Shown one piece after another: positions 1 through 5,214 of a DNA stretch of 5,214 nucleotides. The DNA comes from a bacterium CG2_30_54_10. GTDB taxonomy: Bacteria > Muiribacteriota > Ozemobacteria > Ozemobacterales > Ozemobacteraceae. Under the pieces are notes generated by a model. The model saw only the letters and a program-made list of their open reading frames with translations. It searched no databases and was not told the DNA's origin. The stretch covers positions 1-5,214 of the forward strand of contig MNYA01000289.1 in the NCBI GenBank assembly GCA_001872985.1. Reading direction: 5' to 3'. Made by a program: the position numbers and the translations under genes. Positions within the stretch are counted from its first letter, which is position 1, and each line of letters starts with the position of its first letter.

Positions 1-3
1 TTC

Positions 4-58
4 GCCTCGCGAAGTGAATTCGCGAGGCTCATCCCCCGCGGTCGGGCGCTTTGCGCCC
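4..58. repeat. Two adjacent GC-rich stem-loops
   Basis: The first is a perfect 10-bp stem (4-13 with 19-28, arms GCCTCGCGAA / TTCGCGAGGC) around a 5-base loop GTGAA. The second is a perfect 6-bp stem (44-49 with 53-58, GGGCGC / GCGCCC) around TTT. Neither is followed by a T run on either strand, so they are not typical intrinsic terminators. Paired GC-rich stem-loops like these resemble REP/BIME-type intergenic repeats or the subterminal part of a mobile element. The window edge cuts the context, so the identity is open. The bases from here to 211 show no gene I can support. Confidence 0.5.
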
Positions 59-211
59 TCCGGTCTGCCTTCACTCTTCCCCCGACTTATTGAGATGATG
101 CTGCATCACCATCCTGTTCACAACCAAACAGCTACATCGTAACTGTACTACCTGATTCCATTAAATTGGCAAGGATTATTGCTCAAAATCAATACTCTTT
201 CCCAACATAGC

Positions 212-502
212 CTATTTCTTCCGCATGCCGACAATCAGGTCGTGAACCTTCGGGCGGTCTGGAGGAGGTTTGCGACCACGCTCCACTTCGCGGAAAAACG
301 TATGCTCAGGTTCATTTCGGAATTGATGACAAAGGACGCGAAAGTAGCCCGGGCTAAAGCCAAATCGTCTGGCAATATCGGCTGACGCGCCTTCCCCGAG
401 ATAAAAGGCTCTCAAAGCCTCATATTGACGCTGGAAAGGGTTTGCTGGAATCATGAAATAGTTTCGAAAAATTGTTATGTCATTAGTGTTCTTAAAAGGC
501 AT
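212..502 (-). pseudogene. Transposase N-terminal fragment (helix-turn-helix domain only)
   Basis: The reading frame encodes 96 residues. From about residue 17 it has the look of the N-terminus of a DDE-type transposase found in deltaproteobacteria. A conserved RQYEALRAFY segment is followed by a helix-turn-helix-like stretch (ADIARRFGFSPGYFRVLCHQF, about residues 41-61) and a basic GRKPPPDRPK region. It then stops at IVGMRKK, where I expect relatives to continue into the catalytic part. No DDE residues are present, and the frame after the stop holds only a few unrelated codons before another stop, so the gene is truncated and cannot catalyse transposition. Two starts are possible. ATG 502 is the longest. 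ATG 454 (MIPANPF) begins where the conserved part begins and is more plausible, since the candidate promoter at 510-536 would put the transcript start almost on ATG 502. Neither has a clear Shine-Dalgarno. The IS family cannot be assigned safely. It points away from the tRNAs, like the integrase fragment. Confidence 0.62.
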
Positions 503-509
503 GAAAAAA

Positions 510-536
510 ATTATGACATGAGCTTTTCCTTGTCAA
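510..536 (-). promoter_or_regulatory. Candidate promoter of the truncated transposase
   Basis: On the minus strand a perfect -35 box TTGACA (531-536) is followed after 15 bases by CATAAT (510-515), five of six matches to TATAAT. The spacer is shorter than the optimal 17, so this is only a candidate. It lies directly upstream of the transposase fragment in the right orientation. A T-rich run follows the -10 box. Confidence 0.35.
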
Positions 537-815
537 GCACAAAAAAGTGATTTCTGACAACAATGACTAATAATGCCACTTTTGCGGAGTTATCATTTTT
601 TGAATCAGGGTGAGTCCTGACAAGTTGTACACTTTGGAAAGTGCGTTTTGAGTAAAGTAATTGGGTAACCGTTGTGAGCGGTGAATAAAGCGCCTGAAAG
701 TGCGCCAACTGCGCCATCTACCACGAAATTATTGACTTTTCCTGGTCAGCAAATGGAAAGCGGTACTGCGAAAGGAAAGGAGGCTGAAATTTTCCCTTCC
801 GAGCGTCAATATTTG
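537..815. other. Gene-free junk between two mobile-element fragments
   Basis: No convincing coding frame, RNA gene or terminator is seen here. Open frames on both strands show no recognisable protein and no ribosome binding site. A short perfect inverted repeat (CACTTT / AAAGTG, 630-635 and 638-643, 2-base centre) is the only local structure noticed. I read this stretch as rearranged DNA joining the broken transposase and the broken integrase. Confidence 0.4.
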
Positions 816-1052
816 TTAGGCGGTTTTTGGTCCGTGGAAATTCAGGCTAGCCTCAGGCAGCGATATTTCAGGGTAGACCCCCAAAGAAATGAGCCCTTGC
901 TTCCCATCTATGCGATATTTGTAGCGCCATCTTTTCGACCCGCTGGGATGGACCTCAAGATATAGGCCACCTCCGACAAAGAGAAAATATGACTTTTCCT
1001 TGGGTTTCGAGGTTCGTATTTTCATCTCGGTCAACGGATGGATCATTTTCAT
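816..1052 (-). pseudogene. Truncated P4-type tyrosine integrase (N-terminal DUF4102 domain)
   Basis: The 78-residue frame starts at ATG 1052 with a strong Shine-Dalgarno (AGGAGG on the minus strand at 1058-1063, 5 bases before the ATG). It matches the N-terminal arm-binding domain of P4/CP4-57-family integrases: LTEMKIR, then SKPKEKSYFLFVGGGLYLEV, HPSGSKRWRYKYR, and GLISLGVYPEISLPEA. In this family the domain continues with an RxxRDEARKLL-like helix, then the core-binding and catalytic domains (Arg...His-x-x-Arg...Tyr). Here homology ends at about residue 68 (near base 848), and ten unrelated residues lead to a stop. No catalytic domain is found downstream in any minus-strand frame. A full-length protein would be about 400 residues. 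The gene lies 210 bases from the 3' end of tRNA-Glu, the usual arrangement for an island integrase beside its tRNA attachment site. It is inactive as it stands. Confidence 0.82.
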
Positions 1053-1098
1053 GTTTTCCTCCTTTTCCCCTGACCAACAAAAGGAATCGAGGCTTTTG

Positions 1099-1187
1099 GT
1101 ATAACTTTTTTTGCTGAGTATAACTTCCTTGCCAAATTATACCCAAAATTGTTGAATTTCGTCGAATTCCCCCGAACCATCCCGAAC
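1099..1187. repeat. Cluster of short repeats, possible integrase arm or attachment region
   Basis: Between the integrase start and the tRNA terminator there are several short repeats. GTATAACTT occurs at 1099-1107 and 1118-1126 (19-base period), with an inverted ATTATAC at 1137-1143. An inverted pair GAATT / AATTC lies at 1154-1158 and 1165-1169. CCCGAAC occurs at 1171-1177 and 1181-1187 (10-base period, one helical turn). Tyrosine integrases of this class bind arrays of such arm sites near their own gene, so the cluster may be what remains of the attachment region. The inverted copy also contains a perfect minus-strand TATAAT (1137-1142), which could be the -10 box for the integrase, though no good -35 box is seen. 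Confidence 0.35.
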
Positions 1188-1197
1188 TGCCGAGAAG

Positions 1198-1224
1198 CAA
1201 AAAACCCGCTTCTTCAGCGGGTTT
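1198..1224 (-). terminator. Intrinsic terminator of the tRNA operon
   Basis: A perfect 9-bp stem (AAACCCGCT at 1202-1210 pairs with AGCGGGTTT at 1216-1224) encloses a 5-base loop. On the minus strand it runs into six T residues (complement of 1199-1204), partly inside the stem. It lies 38 bases beyond the 3' end of tRNA-Glu and ends the tRNA transcript before the integrase remnant. Confidence 0.85.
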
Positions 1225-1261
1225 CTAGGACGTATTAAAACTACCTTGGATTGAACAGAAA

Positions 1262-1335
1262 TAGCCCCAGGGGGACTCGAACCCCCGCTCTCAGCCTTGA
1301 GAGGGCTGCGTGTTAACCGGTTACACCATGGGGCC
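1262..1335 (-). tRNA. tRNA-Glu (anticodon CUC)
   Basis: The 74-base minus-strand sequence folds as a complete cloverleaf. It has acceptor arm GGCCCCA / TGGGGCT, D arm GTGT / ACAC, anticodon stem CAGCC / GGCTG with loop CTCTCAA, a 5-base variable loop, T stem GGGGG / CCCCC with loop TTCGAGT, and discriminator A. The anticodon CTC is at 1299-1301 and reads GAG. No CCA is encoded. The closing pair of the acceptor stem is G1-U72, where tRNA-Glu usually has G1-C72. The gene is second in the operon, 10 bases after tRNA-Gln, and its 3' end faces the broken integrase, so it is the likely integration site of the island. Confidence 0.95.
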
Positions 1336-1345
1336 AGAAACAAAG

Positions 1346-1416
<71 letters not shown>

Positions 1417-1427
1417 AAAGCGACCTT

Positions 1428-1456
1428 ATGCTAATACATTCCATGGCGGAAGTCAA
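1428..1456 (-). promoter_or_regulatory. Sigma-70 promoter of the tRNA-Gln/Glu operon
   Basis: Minus-strand -35 TTGACT (1451-1456) and -10 TAGCAT (1428-1433) are separated by exactly 17 bases. Transcription would begin roughly 5-10 bases upstream of the tRNA-Gln 5' end at 1416. No other promoter is needed for tRNA-Glu. Confidence 0.75.
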
Positions 1457-1492
1457 GCGGCTAAATTCGCCAAATGAAGTGTGGAAGATCAT

Positions 1493-1521
1493 TTGACAGC
1501 CGTTTCCCTCTATGGTACAAT
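1493..1521 (+). promoter_or_regulatory. Near-consensus sigma-70 promoter of the 89-residue protein gene
   Basis: A perfect -35 TTGACA (1493-1498) and -10 TACAAT (1516-1521) are separated by 17 bases. The transcript should start near 1528 and give a leader of about 30 bases containing the ribosome binding site. The -35 box lies 37 bases from that of the tRNA promoter on the other strand, so the two units are divergent. A promoter this close to consensus suggests strong expression. No operator-like palindrome is evident. Confidence 0.85.
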
Positions 1522-1557
1522 CCGTCCGACGTCAAACAAGTTGAGGAGGTGTGGCAC

Positions 1558-1827
1558 ATGGCCCGTGCAAAAACAATCAAAAAAGCCGATGTGAAAGTCA
1601 TTGAGCCCGTTGTCCGAAAAAAAGACAAAGAGAAATCAGAGCAAGGTTCTCCCCGGGAATACTCGCAAAGTGAAACATACGAAGAAGGGGAAATGATTTA
1701 TCACAAAACATGGGACGATCTCGGCGAAGTTCTCGAAATCGGAACCACGGAAGACGGTATAAAGAAAGCTAAGGTTCATTTTGAGAAAGTCGGAGTAAAG
1801 AATCTCCGAATAGGTCAGGTCGGCTAG
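1558..1827 (+). CDS. Small protein with SH3/Tudor-like C-terminal domain
   Basis: This 89-residue protein has two parts. Residues 1-40 are highly charged and low in hydrophobics (many Lys and Glu), probably a disordered tail. Residues 41-86 form a compact beta-rich module: YEEGEMIYHKTWDDLGEVLE, then KKAKVHFEKVGVKNLRIGQ. The spacing of Gly44, Tyr48-His49, Gly56, Phe75, Gly79, Lys81 and Leu83 resembles the C-terminal Tudor-like domain of UvrD/PcrA helicases (G-x-x-V-x-H-x-x-F-G-x-G-x-V ... V-x-F-x-x-x-G-x-K-x-L), which binds RNA polymerase. I infer a nucleic-acid- or polymerase-associated role; the sequence does not prove it. There is no signal peptide or membrane segment. The start is ATG 1558: a strong Shine-Dalgarno (GAGGAGGT, 1543-1550) precedes it, and the promoter at 1493-1521 lies inside the longer frame that would begin at 1474, which excludes that start. 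The gene is monocistronic, with a hairpin terminator 57 bases after the stop. Confidence 0.85.
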   Translation: MARAKTIKKADVKVIEPVVRKKDKEKSEQGSPREYSQSETYEEGEMIYHKTWDDLGEVLEIGTTEDGIKKAKVHFEKVGVKNLRIGQVG

Positions 1828-1884
1828 CCGCGCGACTACCGAAGAGCAACCCTGGTTCCGTAGAAGGCTCGTTGCCCCCCCTGC

Positions 1885-1926
1885 AAGCCTCTGCCAGTTT
1901 AAAAAACAGGCGGAGGTTTATCTTTT
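1885..1926 (+). terminator. Hairpin terminator downstream of the small-protein gene
   Basis: Bases 1885-1900 pair with 1904-1919. The stem has about 15 pairs, including two G-T pairs and one A-A mismatch, around a 3-base loop. Its core is CCTCTGCC opposite GGCGGAGG. A T-rich stretch follows (TTTATCTTTT, to 1926). It is well placed to end the transcript of the preceding gene. Its left arm belongs to a motif that recurs at 4573-4589. Confidence 0.65.
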
Positions 1927-1937
1927 CCCGTATCCGC

Positions 1938-2080
1938 TCATAAAGAAGGGGCATTAGCTGATTCCCAACATAAAACGAGATTACTCAAATTCGTTCGGAA
2001 CGACAAACGACGCTGCCATTTCGACCAAAAGAGAAATCTTGCGCCAGGGATCATTGAGTTACCCCGAATTATTGAGTAGA
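1938..2080. repeat. Degenerate dispersed intergenic repeat
   Basis: This stretch resembles a class of noncoding dispersed repeats seen in several bacterial genomes, with the core CATTTCGACC(gaagg)-GAGAAATCTTG. The match here is at 2017-2041. It also holds a 6-bp palindrome (TCGTTC-G-GAACGA, 1991-2003) and a direct repeat ATTGAGT (2053-2059 and 2071-2077). An open minus-strand frame crosses it, but I see no ribosome binding site or recognisable protein there, and such frames are typical by-products of this repeat. My identification rests on memory of the motif, so it is moderate only. Confidence 0.4.
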
Positions 2081-2165
2081 TGCCTTTTCCCGCCCATGTC
2101 CACTGTCCAGGTTTCGGAAAATCCTTTGAAATGCCGATGTATCTGATGGGAGGATCGCGCATCTT

Positions 2166-4505
2166 ATGGTTGCTGGAACCGATCTGCGAAATCGCGGATT
2201 ATGGCTGCTGAAGCCATGTTCGCGACGTCTGATCGGTTTTTTGTCCCACCAGGAAGCGCATCTTCGTGGAGAGGCCGCCCGTGCACTCGGCCACATCGGA
2301 GATCCAGAAGCAGTTCCACCGCTCATCGAAGCCCTGATGAGGGAAAAGCAGGACGAGCAAATGCCCATCGCCCTTGCCGAAATCGGAGATTCGGCGGCTC
2401 TTCCGGCTTTGATCGATGCTTTCAACCAAGCCGATCGGGAAGTTCGTCCGAACATTTGCTCAGCCCTGGGAGCTTTCAAGGATCCGAAGTCTGTTGCCTG
2501 TTTGATAACAGCATTATCCGATCCCGATCCAAACGTCAGGTTCCATGGGATCACAGCGTTGGGGAAGCTGAAAGACCCGGCCGGAGTCTCGCATCTTCTT
2601 GGGTGCCTGGGCGAAGCGAACGAGTGGATTTTCCTCAATGTTATCGATGCATTGTCGCGCATCAACGATCACCGGGCGACAAATCCTCTGGTGGCGTTCT
2701 ACCTGAAAGAGGGGAACGAGCGGAAGCGTGCGGCGATCATCACAGCGCTCGGTTTTCTGAAGGATCTCACCTCTGTTCCGACACTATCAAAAGCCCTTCG
2801 GGATCCCGACGATCGGGTCAAGGCGAACGCGATCGAAAGCCTTCGCCAGCTCGATCTTCCCAAGGAAAAAGTTCTTTCGCTGATTCAACCTTTTCTGAAA
2901 CATCCGAACAACAGGGTACGAGGCAATACGATCGTCGCCGTCGCGGGTTTGAAGCTGGTCGACCTGAGGCCGATCATCAATCCGATGCGGGAAGACCCCG
3001 ATAAATGGGTCAGGGCAACCTTAGGCTTTGTCCTTTCCAGAGTCGACCATCCCGAGGCAATGAATATCATCGTCGAACTTTTAAAGGATGAAGACGGCGA
3101 TGTTAAAAAGAATGCCGCACGCGCTCTGGCGGCCAGGGCAAGCGACAAGCAGACCGACATCCTGGTTAGACTTTTGAGCGATCCGACACCCTTCGTCCGC
3201 CTCCAAGCCGTCTCGACTCTCGGAAAGATCCGTGCGGCCGCCTCAGTAGGAACCCTTGGAAATATCTTCGGCACCGAGCGAAACTTCAAGATCCGATCTG
3301 CAATAGTCACGGCTCTGGGCCTGATCGGGGACCAAGCGGCAATTCCTCTCCTGCAGAAAGCGCTCAAGGACAGGGATTCCCGTGTTCGCGCCAACGCAGT
3401 CGAAGCGTTGGAGCATATTCTCGGCGAAGTGGCCGCCCTCATGCTCAAGCCTGTAATTTCCGACCCTGACAATCGAACCCGTTCCAACGTGGCGAAGGCA
3501 TTGTTCCGAATCGGGGACGTGGCTGTCCTGGGGGACCTTGAAAAAATGCTTCTCGACAAGGAACTTGCGACAGTGGTTTCAGCCACTTACGCTCTCGGTC
3601 AGATCGGGCTCGCGCTCAAGGAACTCGACGTCTCGCCTCTACTGCAGCCTCTCAAATCATCCCTCAACGCGGTAAAGGTACAGGCTCCCAATCTCGCACC
3701 CGCTCCTTCTCTCCCACCTTCCCTCACTCCCTCTCTCGGGCCGACTTCGGCTGCCACACCCGGATCCGGTCCCGCGCCGGCGAAAGCATCCCTGACCGGG
3801 AACTCACAAGCCATCGCCGCGCCTGGAAAGAGGCCGTCTGGAAAGGAGGCTCTGCGCGAGTTTTTCCTCGAGCAATTCAATGCCGGTCGGTTTAAAGAAG
3901 CCCTGGATGCAGTTCAGGCATATATCGCGCAGTATCCGTTCGACCTGATGGCAAACTTTTTTTTGGGAAATTTGAACTTCCAGTTGAGCAAATTCGATGC
4001 GGCCATTGATGCCTTCAAGAAGGTCGTCGAGATGGATCCCTTCCATGTTCAGGCCTACAGCAATCTGGGAGTTTCCTGCTATCGAACCGGGCGTATCCAA
4101 GAAGCGATCCATTATTTCAAGCAGTCGCTCAAGATCCAGCCCGATCTTTCGGTAATCCGTTTCAATCTTGCGAACCTCCTCCTGAAAGAAAGCAAATGGG
4201 AAGAAGCCATCGCCCAGTATGAGGAAGGAAAGCGCTATCAGAAAGCCCCTGCCCGGGTTCTGGCAAGCCTCGGGTTTGCATACCAGAAAACCGGCCAGTA
4301 TGAAAAGGCTGTTGCCAACTATGAAGCTTCGGTGACGGCCGACCCGAGGGATCCGGGAGTTTATTACAACTGGGCTCTGATTCTGGTGCGTCAGGGTAAA
4401 AAGGAGAAGGCAAATGAGGTCGTTCACGCTGCTATCAAGACCGTCCCCCCAGGGTCGGCAGGTTTGAAAACCCTTCGGGAACTCCTCGAACGGCTCAATC
4501 AATGA
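2166..4505 (+). CDS. HEAT-repeat / TPR fusion protein, probable scaffold
   Basis: The 779-residue protein has three parts. Residues about 20-490 hold roughly 15 tandem HEAT (PBS-lyase-type) repeats of about 31 residues, with the recurring pattern L..L.DPD..VR..A..ALG.IGD; clear examples are at 112-137, 205-230, 330-356 and 392-417. Residues about 505-557 are a linker rich in Pro, Ser and Ala with PSL triplets (bases 3678-3836, partly a pyrimidine tract). Residues 561-762 hold six tetratricopeptide repeats with the usual G/A/F/A/P positions. Both repeat types form helical solenoids that bind other proteins, so a cytoplasmic scaffold or regulatory adaptor is the best guess. No catalytic motif, signal peptide or membrane helix is seen. 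HEAT repeats of this type also occur in phycobilin lyases, but nothing else suggests that role. ATG 2166 is the only usable start: an in-frame stop lies at 2127-2129 with no start codon between, and the next ATG (2337) would cut the first repeat. A GGGAGGA (2148-2154) sits 11 bases upstream, rather far. The first 20 residues do not fit the repeat pattern. No clear promoter or terminator is seen. Confidence 0.93.
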   Translation: MVAGTDLRNRGLWLLKPCSRRLIGFLSHQEAHLRGEAARALGHIGDPEAVPPLIEALMREKQDEQMPIALAEIGDSAALPALIDAFNQADREVRPNICSALGAFKDPKSVACLITALSDPDPNVRFHGITALGKLKDPAGVSHLLGCLGEANEWIFLNVIDALSRINDHRATNPLVAFYLKEGNERKRAAIITALGFLKDLTSVPTLSKALRDPDDRVKANAIESLRQLDLPKEKVLSLIQPFLKHPNNRVRGNTIVAVAGLKLVDLRPIINPMREDPDKWVRATLGFVLSRVDHPEAMNIIVELLKDEDGDVKKNAARALAARASDKQTDILVRLLSDPTPFVRLQAVSTLGKIRAAASVGTLGNIFGTERNFKIRSAIVTALGLIGDQAAIPLLQKALKDRDSRVRANAVEALEHILGEVAALMLKPVISDPDNRTRSNVAKALFRIGDVAVLGDLEKMLLDKELATVVSATYALGQIGLALKELDVSPLLQPLKSSLNAVKVQAPNLAPAPSLPPSLTPSLGPTSAATPGSGPAPAKASLTGNSQAIAAPGKRPSGKEALREFFLEQFNAGRFKEALDAVQAYIAQYPFDLMANFFLGNLNFQLSKFDAAIDAFKKVVEMDPFHVQAYSNLGVSCYRTGRIQEAIHYFKQSLKIQPDLSVIRFNLANLLLKESKWEEAIAQYEEGKRYQKAPARVLASLGFAYQKTGQYEKAVANYEASVTADPRDPGVYYNWALILVRQGKKEKANEVVHAAIKTVPPGSAGLKTLRELLERLNQ

Positions 4506-4572
4506 TGGGGAAGTCCTTCGCCTGATGACGGCCCAAAGTGGTAGCGACGTCCAACCGCTGCTGTGAGACCCC

Positions 4573-4589
4573 CAAGCCTCCGCCAGTTT
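4573..4589 (+). repeat. Second copy of the CAAGCCTCYGCCAGTTT motif
   Basis: CAAGCCTCCGCCAGTTT matches 1884-1900 at 16 of 17 positions. Both copies lie on the same strand, 57-68 bases after the stop codon of a plus-strand gene, and both follow a run of C residues. In the first copy the motif is the left arm of a terminator hairpin. Here no matching right arm follows, so this may be half of a decayed palindromic repeat. The rest of 4506-4703 shows no supported gene; frames there are short or lack a ribosome binding site. Confidence 0.5.
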
Positions 4590-4703
4590 TAGGGCATTCC
4601 AACGTAGCCTGGTTTTTAACAACCCCAACGTGCTTCAAAGGTCGCACGAATCGATGCCGGGAATTCCTCGCCCCCACCCCATCGCGGAACTTGGCGGACA
4701 TGG

Positions 4704-4892
4704 TTGCTCCTCCTTGGAATCTGGCTTGGAATTGCGATCGCCTCGGTCATCATTCCGGCCGGGGTGCTTTCAACCCTTCTCACTCAGACCGCCGCAGCCA
4801 TGAAAGTAGCCGGCCAAAGCGAGCAGCAGAACCGCGTTGAACGCCTTCTCCGTTCATTGGATAATAGCATCAACCCGGGAAATCTGCTTTAA
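4704..4892 (+). CDS. Possible small membrane peptide or gene relic (TTG start)
   Basis: A 62-residue frame encodes one strongly hydrophobic segment (residues 1 to about 30, beginning LLLLGIWLGIAIASVIIPAG after the first residue or two), then a polar, amphipathic tail (SEQQNRVERLLRSLDNS). Codon third positions are GC-rich like those of the HEAT gene, which favours real coding origin. Against it, the only start is TTG 4704, preceded by a weak GGCGGA. The frame stays open upstream to 4621 (with HRGTWRTW just before, a plausible basic anchor) without any ATG or GTG. It may therefore be the remains of a longer membrane protein whose start was lost. I do not recognise the family. Confidence 0.33.
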   Translation: MLLLGIWLGIAIASVIIPAGVLSTLLTQTAAAMKVAGQSEQQNRVERLLRSLDNSINPGNLL

Positions 4893-5214
4893 ATCTTTCT
4901 CGATCGATTTTCGCGGCTTCTCTTCCGGTGCGGACTGAACTCAACCCTGGCGACAAAATGGGAAGAAAGATTGTCGAGGAAGCACCGGTTTCCCGCTCAA
5001 ACACGATTTCTCGTATGAGTTTAGCGGTCTGAAGTCAAAAAGCCTCAAACGCAGATCGGATCAACGTTACGCCCACTTCTCGATAATTGGCATGTAAATT
5101 TTCCAAAGTGTCTGTTTGAGCGAGGGTTCGAGGTATTCACTTCAGCAGGCTAAACACTTACGAAAAAAGTAGATTTGTGGATCCATGCGGTTTTGAAAGA
5201 TTTGCCTTCTGGTT
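4893..5214. other. Intergenic region without a supported gene
   Basis: Short open stretches occur on both strands: a 24-codon plus-strand frame from ATG 4958, and minus-strand frames between 4871 and 5214 broken by stops. None has a ribosome binding site or a recognisable product. The right edge contains no clear beginning of a gene. It may be a promoter region for something beyond the window, or decayed coding sequence. The only structure seen is the hairpin at 4993-5027. Confidence 0.4.
4993..5027. repeat. Imperfect nested hairpin
   Basis: CCGCT (4993-4997) pairs with AGCGG (5023-5027), AAAC (4999-5002) with GTTT (5019-5022), and ACGA (5003-5006) with TCGT (5011-5014), around a TTTC loop. 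The bulges are C 4998 and ATGA 5015-5018. That gives 13 pairs in 35 bases. No T run follows on either strand, so it is not an intrinsic terminator. A regulator site, a structured RNA element or chance all remain possible. Confidence 0.35.

Noticed and set aside
511..717. Minus-strand frame of 68 codons upstream of the transposase fragment
   Set aside because: No recognisable protein or ribosome binding site, and it overlaps the candidate promoter.
681..965. Plus-strand frame of 94 codons
   Set aside because: It is largely antisense to the integrase fragment, which has recognisable homology and a ribosome binding site; this frame has neither.
1474..1557. Upstream extension of the small Tudor-like gene to ATG 1474
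   Set aside because: The -35 and -10 boxes lie inside it, and the strong ribosome binding site points to ATG 1558.
2201..3004. Plus-strand frame of 267 codons overlapping the HEAT region
   Set aside because: The translation is Arg/Ser-rich, low in hydrophobics and without domain features. It is the shifted frame of the HEAT repeats.
2885..3586. Long minus-strand open frame (233 codons) inside the HEAT-TPR gene
   Set aside because: It lies fully antisense to a protein with clear repeats, has Ser/Arg-rich shadow composition and no recognisable domain. The same holds for the minus-strand frames at 2069-2665, 3599-3880 and 3804-4628.
5069..5213. Minus-strand frame with an in-frame TGA after a CLAC motif, suggesting a selenoprotein
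   Set aside because: The peptide is short, there is no start signal, no family match and no evident SECIS hairpin directly after the TGA. Ordinary noncoding or decayed DNA is more likely.

Overview
The window is bacterial chromosomal DNA. It carries two tRNA genes, a degraded mobile-element junction, one small gene with a near-consensus promoter and one long repeat-protein gene. The look of the transposase and integrase fragments, the HEAT plus TPR architecture and the intergenic repeats suggest a deltaproteobacterium-like anaerobe (Desulfobacterota, Syntrophobacter-type). That is an impression from the sequence, not a database result.

Left part (1-1230): remnants of mobile DNA. Two GC-rich hairpins lie at 4-58. 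A minus-strand transposase N-terminus (212-502) stops just after its helix-turn-helix region. A minus-strand tyrosine integrase (816-1052) of the P4 / DUF4102 type keeps its ribosome binding site and about 68 residues of its N-terminal domain, then runs into unrelated sequence. Between the integrase and the tRNAs is a cluster of short direct and inverted repeats, as expected of an attachment region. This looks like the decayed end of a genomic island next to a tRNA locus.

Middle (1198-1926): a minus-strand tRNA operon, tRNA-Gln(CUG) then tRNA-Glu(CUC), with its own promoter (TTGACT-17-TAGCAT) and intrinsic terminator. Diverging from it is a near-consensus sigma-70 promoter (TTGACA-17-TACAAT). 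It drives an 89-residue protein with a charged N-terminal tail and a small SH3/Tudor-like C-terminal domain resembling the RNA-polymerase-binding tail of UvrD/PcrA helicases. A hairpin terminator follows.

Right part (1930-5214): a degenerate intergenic repeat (about 1938-2080) precedes a 779-residue plus-strand protein of about 15 HEAT repeats, a Pro/Ser/Ala-rich linker and six TPR units. This is probably a cytoplasmic scaffold; its partners cannot be told from the window. After it comes a second copy of a short motif also present in the 1885-1926 terminator, then a weak candidate for a 62-residue membrane peptide with a TTG start. The last 320 bases hold no convincing gene, only an imperfect hairpin.

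No complete novel system is visible. The items most worth following up are the stand-alone Tudor-like protein, the HEAT-TPR scaffold and the tRNA-linked island scar.
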